Assembly (NCBI GenBank): GCA_003221695.1
Contig: QHSX01000047.1
Span: 1-43,393 of the forward strand
Reading direction: 5' to 3'
Source: Candidatus Rokuibacteriota bacterium
GTDB taxonomy: Bacteria; Methylomirabilota; Methylomirabilia; Rokubacteriales; CSP1-6
Length of the DNA: 43,393 bases
A model generated the notes under the pieces. That model saw nothing but the letters and a program-made list of their open reading frames with translations, made no database searches and was not told the origin of the DNA. Below are positions 17,440 to 25,551 of the stretch, one piece after another; position 1 is the first letter of the stretch, and each line of letters begins with the position of its first letter. Position numbers and translations under genes: made by a program.

Positions 17440-17859
17440 ATGACGCGCGTCGCTCGGGCAGGACTCGTCAGTGCGCTGGTGGTGAGTTTTCTCTCGATCG
17501 ACGTGGGGGCGGTGCGCCTGGCCCACGCAGAGTCCGAAGTACCGGCGACTAACCCGCTCACGGGCAATGAGGCCGCGATCCGGGAAGGCCGTTCGTGGTT
17601 CCGGGCGGCTTGTGCCCTGTGTCATGGCATCCATGCCGACGGGGCGGGCGAGCGCGGGTATGCAGCCGACCTTCGCGTGTTCAAGCTCGGCTTTCGCGGC
17701 TACGTCGAAACCGTCAAGAAGGGACGCGACGTCCCCGGACGCGCGGCGAAGATGCCGCCGTGGGGCGGCGCGCTGTCCGATCAGCAGATCTACCAGATCG
17801 GGGCGTACCTCGAGACGCTGGCCAAGGATGGCGCCAACTGGAAGGAGACCAGCCGCTGA
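17440..17859 (+). CDS. Mono-haem cytochrome c, electron acceptor of the quinoprotein
   Basis: A 139-residue exported cytochrome with a signal peptide (about 1-31, ending RLAHAES). The haem motif is C58-A-L-C-H62 and the axial methionine is probably Met105 in AKMPPWGG. The mature part is a class I c-type fold with ALSDQQIYQIGAYLETL as the last helix. The ATG at 17440 has GGAAGGG at good distance. Its place directly after the PQQ dehydrogenase, as with xoxG/exaB, suggests that it accepts electrons from that enzyme. Confidence 0.85.
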   Translation: MTRVARAGLVSALVVSFLSIDVGAVRLAHAESEVPATNPLTGNEAAIREGRSWFRAACALCHGIHADGAGERGYAADLRVFKLGFRGYVETVKKGRDVPGRAAKMPPWGGALSDQQIYQIGAYLETLAKDGANWKETSR

Positions 17860-18021
17860 GATCGATCCTTTAACGGCCAAATGATAGCGCGCCTGCACAC
17901 GGCCGAAGACAGACCGGTATCACCCTCGGCCGCACGTTCCGAAGCTTAGGCCCCAGCGCTGCGACCGGTAGTCGCGCACTCCCAGCTGGTGATAGCCTCC
18001 CAGTGCCGGGAGGAACCAACC

Positions 18022-19989
18022 ATGCCCTACGAGTTTCGCGCGCTGTTCACGCCGGTCCAGGTGGGCGCCGTCACCCTCAAGAACCGGATCTACTCCTCCG
18101 GCCACGCCGAGGCCATGGCCGAGGGCGGCCGGCCGACGGCGCGGCTCGCGCGCTACCATGAGGCGAAGGCACGGGGCGGGTGCGCCCTCACGATCTTCGG
18201 CGGGTCCTCGAGCGTGCATCCGTCCTCCCCGGCGGCGGCCTGGAAGCAGATCGCCAACCACGACGACTCCGTCATTCCCGGCTATCGGCAGATCGCCGAC
18301 GCCGTGCACCGCCACGACTGCCTCGTCTTCACCCAGCTGACACATCTCGGCCGGCGGGCCCAGTCGGATCCCGAGGTGTCGCCCGTGCTGCTGGCCCCCT
18401 CCCAGATCCCCGAGCGAGTCCACCGCGAGGTGCCCCACGAGCTCGAGCCCGAGCAGATCGCGGCGCTGGTGCGCGCGTTCGGCGATGCGGCACGCCGCTG
18501 TCGCGCCGGGGGCCTCGACGGGATCGAGCTCTCCATGGCGCACAACCACCTGATCGATCAGTTCTGGTGCCCCCTCTTCAACCAGCGCACCGACGAGTAC
18601 GGTGGGAGCCTCGAGAACCGGATGCGATTCGCCCTCGAAGTCCTCGCGGCGATCCGGCGGGAGGTAGGACGCGACTTCGTGGTCGGGGCCCGCATCTCCG
18701 GCGACGAATTCACGGCCGGGGGCCTCAGCGCGCACGACATGGCCGAGATCGCGCGGCGCCTCGCGGCGTCGGGGCTCGTCGATTTCCTGTCGATCATCGG
18801 CGGCGGCGCCCACACGTACTCCCTCCAGGCGGCGGCGGTGCCGAACATGAGCTTCCCCACCGCGGTGTACGTGCCGCTGGCGGAGGCGATCAAGCAGGCC
18901 GCGCCCGCGCTGCCGATCCTGCACGCGAGCCGGATCGTGGATCCGATCCAGGCGGACCAGCTCGCCGCGGCGGGGCAGATCGACGTGGTGGGCATGACGC
19001 GCGCCCTCATCGCTGACCCCGAGCTTCCGCGGAAGGCGCGCGAGGGGCGGTTCGACGACATCCGGACGTGCGTGGGAGCGAACGAGGGGTGCATCGACCG
19101 CATTTACTTGGGCAAGCCGGTCACCTGCGTTCAGAACCCCGCGACCGGACGCGAGGGCGAGCTAGGCGATATTCGCAAGGCGAGCGTCGCGAAGAAGGTC
19201 GTGGTCGTCGGCGGCGGGGTCGCGGGGCTCGAGGCGGCCCGCATGGCGGCGCTCCGGGGTCATCGCGTCATGCTCTTCGAGAAAGACGCGCAGCTGGGCG
19301 GCCAGGTGCTCCTCGCCGCGCGTGCTCCCGCCCGCGCCGAATACGCGGGCATCGTGCGCTTTCTGGCCGGCCAGGTGAAGAAGCTCGGGGTCGAGATCCG
19401 TCTCGGAGTCGAGGCGGGAGCCGCCGCGGTGCTGGCCGAGCGCCCGGACGCGGTCGTCATCGCCACCGGGTCTCATCCCTACGTCCCGTCGGTCCCGGGC
19501 GCCGACGGCAAGCACGTCGTGACGGACCGCGACGTGCTGGCGGACAGCGCAAAGGTCGGCGCGAACGTCGTCGTCGTGGACGACGTCCATACGCAGCAAG
19601 CGCTCTCGACCGCGGAGCTTCTGCTTGATCAGGGCAAGCGCGTCGAGATCGTCTCGCCGCTCTTCTATGTCGGTCAGGACGTCGGCATCACCTCCATCGC
19701 CCCCCTCTACGCGCGACTCTTCGCGAAGGGGGCGGTCCTGACTCCGCACACCGAGCTGCGCGCCATCGAGGGCTCGGCGGTCGTCGTGGCCAACGTGCAC
19801 GCGGGGGTCGAGCGCCGGATCGCGGGCATCGATACCGTCGTGCTCGCGATGGGAAGCCGCTCGACCGACGCGCTCTATCGCGCGCTCAAGGGGCGCGTGC
19901 CGGAGCTCCACGCGGTGGGCGACTGCGTGGCGCCACGGGGCGTCCACCAGGCGATCCTCGATGGCACCCACGCGGGGCGGGCGATCTAG
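18022..19989 (+). CDS. Two-domain flavoprotein: Old Yellow Enzyme barrel plus FAD/NAD domain (TMADH/FadH-like)
   Basis: A 655-residue enzyme. Residues 1 to about 340 are an FMN TIM barrel with RTDEYGGSLENR (189-200); residues 390-655 are a pyridine nucleotide-disulfide oxidoreductase-like domain starting KKVVVVGGGVAGLEA. In relatives such as 2,4-dienoyl-CoA reductase and trimethylamine dehydrogenase, a 4Fe-4S cluster between them is held by C-x2-C-x3-C-x11-C. Here the pattern is C350-x2-A353-x3-C357-x11-C369, with the second cysteine replaced. The catalytic AHxY motif reads AHNH (173-176). The second nucleotide loop reads VVVVDDVHTQQALSTAE without GxGxxG, as in amine demethylases. An N-demethylase or a related reductase is likely. 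GGGAGG precedes the ATG. Confidence 0.84.
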   Translation: MPYEFRALFTPVQVGAVTLKNRIYSSGHAEAMAEGGRPTARLARYHEAKARGGCALTIFGGSSSVHPSSPAAAWKQIANHDDSVIPGYRQIADAVHRHDCLVFTQLTHLGRRAQSDPEVSPVLLAPSQIPERVHREVPHELEPEQIAALVRAFGDAARRCRAGGLDGIELSMAHNHLIDQFWCPLFNQRTDEYGGSLENRMRFALEVLAAIRREVGRDFVVGARISGDEFTAGGLSAHDMAEIARRLAASGLVDFLSIIGGGAHTYSLQAAAVPNMSFPTAVYVPLAEAIKQAAPALPILHASRIVDPIQADQLAAAGQIDVVGMTRALIADPELPRKAREGRFDDIRTCVGANEGCIDRIYLGKPVTCVQNPATGREGELGDIRKASVAKKVVVVGGGVAGLEAARMAALRGHRVMLFEKDAQLGGQVLLAARAPARAEYAGIVRFLAGQVKKLGVEIRLGVEAGAAAVLAERPDAVVIATGSHPYVPSVPGADGKHVVTDRDVLADSAKVGANVVVVDDVHTQQALSTAELLLDQGKRVEIVSPLFYVGQDVGITSIAPLYARLFAKGAVLTPHTELRAIEGSAVVVANVHAGVERRIAGIDTVVLAMGSRSTDALYRALKGRVPELHAVGDCVAPRGVHQAILDGTHAGRAI

Positions 19990-20067
19990 TCCCAAGCCAA
20001 TCTAACGCCCGTTGGACGGCAGCGACTACCCAGCGGTTTGAGGTGGTCGGCCTTCAGTATCCCTGCC

Positions 20068-21013
20068 CTATGCCTTGAGCTCCTTTTTGAGCTCGTTGAG
20101 AAACCGCCAATCGGTGCTTTGCGCGATAAGCTTATTCGGGGGGCTCTTGATCATCCCGACCTGGTGAAGGCGCAATGCATGAAAGCGCAAGGTGTCCTCG
20201 GGGTTGCCGTCGCGCCAGCGGTTATACGGGAGGCTCTTCATTACCGCCAGCCCGATCTGGAAGCGGGGCTCGTACAGCTTATCCGAGAGATATCGGGCCA
20301 CCCGCTGGGGCTCGGCGGCACAGATGTCGGCCGCCTTGAGGATCCCGCGCAGGACGCGCTTGGTCGCGATCGGGTGGCGCTGAGCGAACTCTCGATTCGC
20401 GGCGACCATGCAGCAGAAGTACTGGGACCACGGCCGCTCCTGCGCCGTGTTCAAGATGCTGTGTCCGATCTTTTTCGTGCGCAGCTCCTCAGGCTGCTGG
20501 GCGAAACCGAGGAACGAGTCGGCCTTGCCCTCGACGAACAACCCCATCGCATCGCGTAGGTTCTCCCCGGCGATCCATGTGACGTCCTGGTGCGGATTCA
20601 TCCCCACATACGCCAGCATGCTCGAAAGCAGGATGTGATCCCCGCCCCCGAAATACTGGATGGCCACGGTCTTCCCTTTGAGGTCTCGGATCGCGCGCAC
20701 ACGGTCGTTGCCGAAGAGCTCATAGCATCCCGATGTCCGCGCGACCTTCGGCGAGGGCGTATGGACCGTTTCTCGCTCCCAAGGGGAGGTATTCCACTTC
20801 GGTAAACCCGTCCAGGCGCAGCAGCTCCTCGGCAAGATACTGCGGCGCGATACAGATGGACGGTGCATGGATAAAACGAATCCTCTTCGTCTCAAGCGCG
20901 GGTTCGGCACTTGCCGAACCGTTATGGAGTCCAAGCAGACTGCCCGCGCCCAGCGCACAGGCGCGAGCCAGAAAGGCTCGTCGGTCGAAGTCAGGCATCC
21001 GTGGACTGTCCAT
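20068..21013 (-). pseudogene. NMT1/THI5-like ABC substrate-binding protein, frameshifted with an internal deletion
   Basis: Two reading frames together make one protein. The 5' part (from ATG 21013, with GGGAGG upstream) has a Tat-type signal (DRRAFLARACALGAG) and the start of a binding protein up to ALAEGRADIG. It then hits a stop at about 20721. The second frame continues from GCYELFGNDRVRAIRDLKGK to the normal end. Intact family members have roughly 30 further residues between these blocks, so a deletion of about 90 bases that also shifts the frame is the simplest reading. Loss may be genuine or an assembly error. It follows the MetX-like gene by 23 bases. No permease genes are adjacent. 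Confidence 0.75.
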
Positions 21014-21036
21014 TGTCCTGCCTCCCGTTCGGGTGA

Positions 21037-22152
21037 TCACCGTGCCGCCTTTCGCTGCCCTAGCTCTTGTAAGAACCCCCTTATGGCCTCCCCCATGACC
21101 CGTGTGGCCTGCGGGTCCGCGTTACAGCAGATCAAGTGACCAGCGACCGAATTGACCGACACCGCACGCGCCTCGGGAATCGCCTTGACCTGGGTTTCGA
21201 TGTGTTGCGGCGTATAAAACTGGTCCTGGGGGCTGAAGAGGAATAGGGTCTTCGCCTTGATCGAGCGCAGCGCCGCGTTCAGGTCGCCGTTGAAGGGCGG
21301 GGTGTCTCCGACCCAGCCGCGACCGAGTGCGATGAGCCGGTGGTACAGATCGCGCGCATCCTGGATATCGAGATAGTAGTCGCCCCAGCTATCGCGCCAC
21401 TTCGTGTAGGCCTCAGGCGCGTCCACGTACTGCTCCCACCATTCGCGGGTGTAGAAGTAGGGAATGAGCACCGAGAGCGCGTTCGTCGCACTACTCTTCG
21501 GGTTCTCGTCGTACTTGCCGCCGTTCCAGCCGGCACAGGACGTGATGATCGAAGCCAGCAGGGGCCCATAGAAGAAACGCTGGGTGCTCCAGAGGGCGCC
21601 GCCAACGATGGCGAAGATGCCGTCCATGAAGTCCGGATAGCTGACCGCGAACTGCACGCTGTGCGTGGCGCCCGCGGAAATGCCGGTCACGGCGAGCAAG
21701 TGCGGAATCCCCAACCCTTCCTTAACCAGCTTGTACTCGGCCTTCACCCTGTCGCGTCCGTTGTACGCCGGGAACTTCATCTTTAAGCCGCTGTTGGTCG
21801 GGCTGGTCGAGTGCTCGAACGTGGTCTGCGTATTTCCCAGTTCGTCCGAGCAGATGATGAAGTACTTGTCTGTGTCGAGCGGCCGGCCGGGTCCGATCAG
21901 GTGATCAACGTGGTGATGGTTCAGCCCGAAGCCGTGCATGAACAGGATGGCGTTGTCCTTGGCGGTGCTGAGCCTGCCGTGGGTGACGTAGGACATCTTG
22001 AAGTTTGTGATGACGCCGCCGCCCTCCAACTCCAGATCGCCGAGGTGAGCGATCTGGTGCGGCGCCTGATCCGGCCAGTGAGCGAAAGCCACTGGGCCAT
22101 GTGCCATGAGCACGGTCGCCAAGGCCGAGCAAATGCCCACGACTGTCTTCAT
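21037..22152 (-). CDS. Exported alpha/beta hydrolase of the homoserine acetyltransferase (MetX)-like family
   Basis: A 371-residue protein with a signal peptide (about 1-24, ending PVAFAHW). The fold has the oxyanion block AILFMHGFGLNHHH and the nucleophile elbow VTGISAGATHS with the catalytic serine; the acid and base lie in FSPQDQFYT and AGHLICCN. The MetX-like order is clear, but a signal peptide rules out a cytoplasmic methionine enzyme, so it is probably a periplasmic hydrolase. The ATG at 22152 with AGGAG upstream is preferred over one 27 bases further out. It is co-directional with the broken binding-protein gene and divergent from the hydantoinase. Confidence 0.8.
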   Translation of the reverse strand: MKTVVGICSALATVLMAHGPVAFAHWPDQAPHQIAHLGDLELEGGGVITNFKMSYVTHGRLSTAKDNAILFMHGFGLNHHHVDHLIGPGRPLDTDKYFIICSDELGNTQTTFEHSTSPTNSGLKMKFPAYNGRDRVKAEYKLVKEGLGIPHLLAVTGISAGATHSVQFAVSYPDFMDGIFAIVGGALWSTQRFFYGPLLASIITSCAGWNGGKYDENPKSSATNALSVLIPYFYTREWWEQYVDAPEAYTKWRDSWGDYYLDIQDARDLYHRLIALGRGWVGDTPPFNGDLNAALRSIKAKTLFLFSPQDQFYTPQHIETQVKAIPEARAVSVNSVAGHLICCNADPQATRVMGEAIRGFLQELGQRKAAR

Positions 22153-22405
22153 CGCGTTTCTCCTAAGCCCGGGAGCCACCGGAGGGACACTCCGTCGACA
22201 CCGATCCTTCTCCCGTCTGAGCAGTCCGCTAAATCACGTCAGACGCGACGCGAGTCGCTCGATGCGCCAGAGGATCTGTCCAAAGAGGATGCCCGTCAAG
22301 TGGCTTTCGGTGAACTGGAGGCAGCTCTCAAGTAGCCCCTTGCCTCCGTCTCGGCAGGCGTAGTAGCTTTGCCGCGCGAATGAAACGGACTGCGAGGAGC
22401 CAGCC

Positions 22406-23806
22406 GTGTTCGATCTCCTGATCAGGAACGGCAAGGTCGTCATGCCGGATACGGTCCTCGAGGCGGACGTGGCCGTCCAGGGCGAGCGCATCGCCGGGCT
22501 TCTCAAGACGGCGGAGCCAATCCAGGCGCGACAGGTGATCGACGCCCGTGGGCTCTACGTCGTGCCGGGCGGGATCGACGCCCATGTGCACTTCGACATG
22601 GAGTTCCTCGGCCAGAGCAAGCACACCTTCGAGAGCGGCACCATCGCCGCCGCCTTCGGCGGCACCACCACGATCATCGATTTCACCCTGGATCTGAAGA
22701 CGCTCGGCGGACCGTTACTGGACGCGGTCGAGAAGCGACGGGAGAAAGCGGAGGGGAAGGCCGTCATCGACTTCGCCTTCCATTGCGTGGTCAACGACGG
22801 CGGCGACGACACGCTGCGGGAGCTCGAGCAGGTGGTGGCCTACGGCGTGCCATCCTTCAAAATGTTCACCGTCTACCGCGAGGTCAACCTGTACGTCAAC
22901 GATGCGACCGTCTACAACGTGATGGAGCGGCTTCGGGACCTGGGCGGAATCGCGGCCGTCCACACGGAGAACTGCGACATCGTCGACTACTGCACGGCGC
23001 GCCTGCTGGCCGCCGGCCAGCGGGCCCCCGTCCATTACCCCGAGAGTCGCCCGACCTTCACGGAGGTCGAGTGCATCCGGCGCGTGCTCTTCCTCGCCCG
23101 CTCGGCGCGGGCCGCCGTGTACGTGGTGCACATCGCGGCTGGCGAAGCGGTCGCGGCCGTCCGCCAGGCCCGCGCCGAAGGACGGCCGGTCTACGGGGAG
23201 ACGTGCCCTCACTATCTCGTGCTCACCAAGGCGATGTATGCGCGGCCGGACGGGTACAACTACGTGATGAGCCCACCGCTCCGCACCGAAGACGACAACG
23301 AGGCGCTCTGGGAGGGGTTGGCTGGCGGCTGGCTGGCCACCGTCTCCTCGGATGACAACTCCATCGACGTGGAGGACAAGCGGGCCGGCGCCGAATCGTT
23401 CGACCGGGCCTCGCCCGGCTGCGTGGACGTCGAGACGCGGATTCCTCTTCTCTTCTCGGAGGGCGTCGTCAAGCGCCGGCTACCCATCACCCGTCTGGTC
23501 CGGGTGGCCTCCACCAACCCGGCCCGCATCTTCGGGCTGTACCCGCGAAAGGGGATCATCGCGGCGGGGAGCGACGCGGACATCGTCCTCATCGACCCCA
23601 CGGCGCGGCTGCGCGTGTCGCCCCAGACCCTGCACATGAAGGTGCAGTACAGCCCGTACGAGGGATGGGACGTGGTGGGGATGCCGGTCACGACCATCTC
23701 CCGGGGCAAGGTCATCGTCAACAAAGGCGCCTTTCTCGGGACCCCGGGGCACGGGAGATTCCTCCCGCGGGCCATCGACCCGGCGGTGCTGCACGCACCC
23801 GTCTAG
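22406..23806 (+). CDS. Dihydropyrimidinase/hydantoinase-family amidohydrolase
   Basis: A 466-residue cytoplasmic amidohydrolase that opens cyclic ureides such as dihydropyrimidines or hydantoins. Metal ligands are visible: H60 and H62 in DAHVHFDM, the carbamylated Lys152 in PSFKMF, H186 in AAVHTEN and H242 in VVHIAAGEA. The last ligand lies in SSDDNS, where Asp316 is followed by Asp rather than the usual His, so specificity may differ. GTG is the start, with GAGGAG upstream. It begins a cluster with an ECF transporter, 51 bases ahead of the S-component, which makes an imported cyclic amide its likely substrate. Confidence 0.88.
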   Translation: MFDLLIRNGKVVMPDTVLEADVAVQGERIAGLLKTAEPIQARQVIDARGLYVVPGGIDAHVHFDMEFLGQSKHTFESGTIAAAFGGTTTIIDFTLDLKTLGGPLLDAVEKRREKAEGKAVIDFAFHCVVNDGGDDTLRELEQVVAYGVPSFKMFTVYREVNLYVNDATVYNVMERLRDLGGIAAVHTENCDIVDYCTARLLAAGQRAPVHYPESRPTFTEVECIRRVLFLARSARAAVYVVHIAAGEAVAAVRQARAEGRPVYGETCPHYLVLTKAMYARPDGYNYVMSPPLRTEDDNEALWEGLAGGWLATVSSDDNSIDVEDKRAGAESFDRASPGCVDVETRIPLLFSEGVVKRRLPITRLVRVASTNPARIFGLYPRKGIIAAGSDADIVLIDPTARLRVSPQTLHMKVQYSPYEGWDVVGMPVTTISRGKVIVNKGAFLGTPGHGRFLPRAIDPAVLHAPV

Positions 23807-23857
23807 GTGTCAGGACGGCTCGCAACGCACACACCACCCAGCGAAAAGGGGGCACGC

Positions 23858-24463
23858 ATGAATACGGCAGTCAACGTCGCCAGGCGTGGAGGCCTCTTCG
23901 AGCCGATTCCGCCGATCCCCTTCCCGAGCCTGTGGCGCAGTGATACGCGCTCGATCGTCGGGTCGGTGCTGCTGGCCGTCGCCTTCAGCGCCAACATGCA
24001 GATCACCGAGCGGCTCGATACCGCCACCGTCGGCGGCATCATCCCGTGGACGGCGCTGCCCTTCGGGATCATGTGGTTCACGACGGCCTGCTTCTTCTTC
24101 GGCATGACGGGTGCCTTGATCACGGCCAGCTTCAACCCGATCATCGCCGTCTTGACCGCGACGGGACCACTGGCGCCCGTCCACTTCACCATCAACTGGT
24201 CGTTCAACATCCCCATGGCGATCATGGCCTCCTACGTGCTGAGCAAGAAGCAGCCGACCACCTTCGCGACCTACGTCACGATGGTGCTGATCGCCGAGCT
24301 GTTTCTGGCGACCGGCCTCATCCCGGTATGGCTCTTCCTCTTCAAGTTCAGCGCGCTCCAAACCGCCGGGCTGTGGCTGTGGGCGGTGGCGGAGGCCGTT
24401 CCCTCGGCGATCCTGGGCTTCGCGTTCGTTCGCACCGTGGCGAAGTCGGGGGTGCTCTCATGA
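23858..24463 (+). CDS. ECF-type transporter substrate-binding (S) component
   Basis: A 201-residue integral membrane protein with about six hydrophobic helices (for example SIVGSVLLAVAFSA, FGIMWFTTACFFFGMTGALI, TMVLIAELFLATGLIPVWLFLF). It has the size and layout of an energy-coupling-factor S component and stands before two ECF ATPases and an EcfT. The adjacent hydantoinase suggests a pyrimidine, hydantoin or related ring as ligand; sequence alone does not show it. AAAAGGGGG precedes the ATG at 23858. Its TGA overlaps the ATG of the next gene. The start could be earlier in the frame, but without a ribosome site. Confidence 0.8.
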   Translation: MNTAVNVARRGGLFEPIPPIPFPSLWRSDTRSIVGSVLLAVAFSANMQITERLDTATVGGIIPWTALPFGIMWFTTACFFFGMTGALITASFNPIIAVLTATGPLAPVHFTINWSFNIPMAIMASYVLSKKQPTTFATYVTMVLIAELFLATGLIPVWLFLFKFSALQTAGLWLWAVAEAVPSAILGFAFVRTVAKSGVLS

Positions 24464-24675
24464 AGCCTCTCGTCACTGGCGCCATCATCGGGCTCCTGCT
24501 GGTCGTGTTCGTGTTCGCCTGGATCTACCTCGCCTCCCAGGGCAAGGTACCCGTCATCCAGGCTCCGCTCGAGTGGGTGAGCACGCCGGTCCGCATCGCG
24601 GCGCTGCTGATCCTGGCGGCCGTCGTCGGTGTCGTCTACTTCGCCATGTTCCCCGCTAAGAAGCGGCCATCCTAG
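24460..24675 (+). CDS. Small two-TM protein of the ECF operon (CbiN-like in layout)
   Basis: A 71-residue protein with two membrane helices (about 4-26 and 46-66) joined by a short loop and a basic C-terminal tail (KKRPS). The ATG overlaps the S-component stop (ATGA), so it is translated together with it. Size, topology and place resemble CbiN, a small two-TM subunit of cobalt ECF importers that drives S-component function. No CbiN sequence motif can be claimed. It is probably a dedicated accessory subunit of this transporter. Confidence 0.72.
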   Translation: MKPLVTGAIIGLLLVVFVFAWIYLASQGKVPVIQAPLEWVSTPVRIAALLILAAVVGVVYFAMFPAKKRPS

Positions 24676-24696
24676 CGGCGGGCTCGCGGGCGCGCC

Positions 24697-25551
24697 ATGG
24701 CCGATCCCGTCATCGCGCTCGAGCGCGTGACCCTCCGGTACCCGACCGCCCCGAGCCCGACCCTCCGAGATATCTCCTTCCGGGTCGAGCCCGGCGAGTT
24801 CGTCGGCATCGTCGGCTCCACGGGCAGCGGGAAATCCACCCTCCTGTACCTCCTGGCTGGCGTGATCCCGCACTACCTGGGAGCCGAGATCGGCGGGGAC
24901 GTCCGGATCTACGGTCGGCGCACGCAAGAGCTCTCGCTGGCTCGCATCAGCGAGCGTGTCGGCCTGGTGCTCCAGGATCCCGAGGCGCAGCTCTTCAACC
25001 TGCTCGTTCGCGACGAGCTCGCCTGGGGCCTGGAGAACCGCGGCCTCCCGCGCGCGGAGATCGCCTCGCGGCTGGCCTCGACGCTGGGGTTCTTCCGGAT
25101 CGAGAAGCTGCAGGACCGCATCACCTATGACCTCTCGGGCGGGGAGAAGCAGCGCGTGGCGCTGGCCGCGGTCCACGCCATCGCTCCCGCGGTCTATCTG
25201 TTCGACCACCCCACGTCCCAGCTCGACCCCATCGGGGCCGCCGAAGTGATCGGCGCCGTCCGGCGGCTCGCCGAGCAGCAGCAGCACGCCATCATCATGG
25301 TCGAGGACAAGGTCGACGAGCTGGTGGAGCACGCCGACCGACTCATTCTCCTGAACGAGGGGCGCATCGTCCTCGACGCGGGGCCGCGCGAGTTTTGCTT
25401 GCGGAAGGACCTGCTCGACGCCGCCGGTGTCCGGCCGACCCAGATGGCCGAGCTGAGCTCCCGCTTGGTCGAAGCGGGGGTGAAGCTCGACGTCCCGCCC
25501 ATCACGCTCGAGGAGATGACGGTCGCGCTCCGCGCGCTTCTGCCCTCATGA
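24697..25551 (+). CDS. ECF transporter ATPase EcfA1-like, with degenerate catalytic motifs
   Basis: A 284-residue ATPase. Walker A GSTGSGKS (40-47), Q-loop Q93 and signature LSGGE (146-150) are intact. Walker B is VYLFDHPTSQLDP: the catalytic Glu is His171. The switch region reads IIMVEDKVDE, with Asp204 where the H-loop His belongs. These two losses would impair hydrolysis at the site formed by its own Walker motifs and the signature of the partner. DNA reads cac and gac here, so they are not translation artefacts. The next gene overlaps its stop. The protein binds the EcfT coupling helices through its Q-loop region (QDPEAQLFN). Confidence 0.9.
   Translation: MADPVIALERVTLRYPTAPSPTLRDISFRVEPGEFVGIVGSTGSGKSTLLYLLAGVIPHYLGAEIGGDVRIYGRRTQELSLARISERVGLVLQDPEAQLFNLLVRDELAWGLENRGLPRAEIASRLASTLGFFRIEKLQDRITYDLSGGEKQRVALAAVHAIAPAVYLFDHPTSQLDPIGAAEVIGAVRRLAEQQQHAIIMVEDKVDELVEHADRLILLNEGRIVLDAGPREFCLRKDLLDAAGVRPTQMAELSSRLVEAGVKLDVPPITLEEMTVALRALLPS

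Noticed and set aside
22236-22350. Minus-strand stretch that reads like a natural protein end (ESHLTGILFGQILWRIERL)
   Set aside because: No start codon or ribosome site and no recognisable family; it may be a gene remnant but this cannot be supported.
22153-22405. Possible riboswitch or shared operator between the MetX-like gene and the hydantoinase
   Set aside because: Only a 5-bp hairpin (CGGAG/CTCCG) was seen; no known riboswitch pattern and no sigma-54 box.
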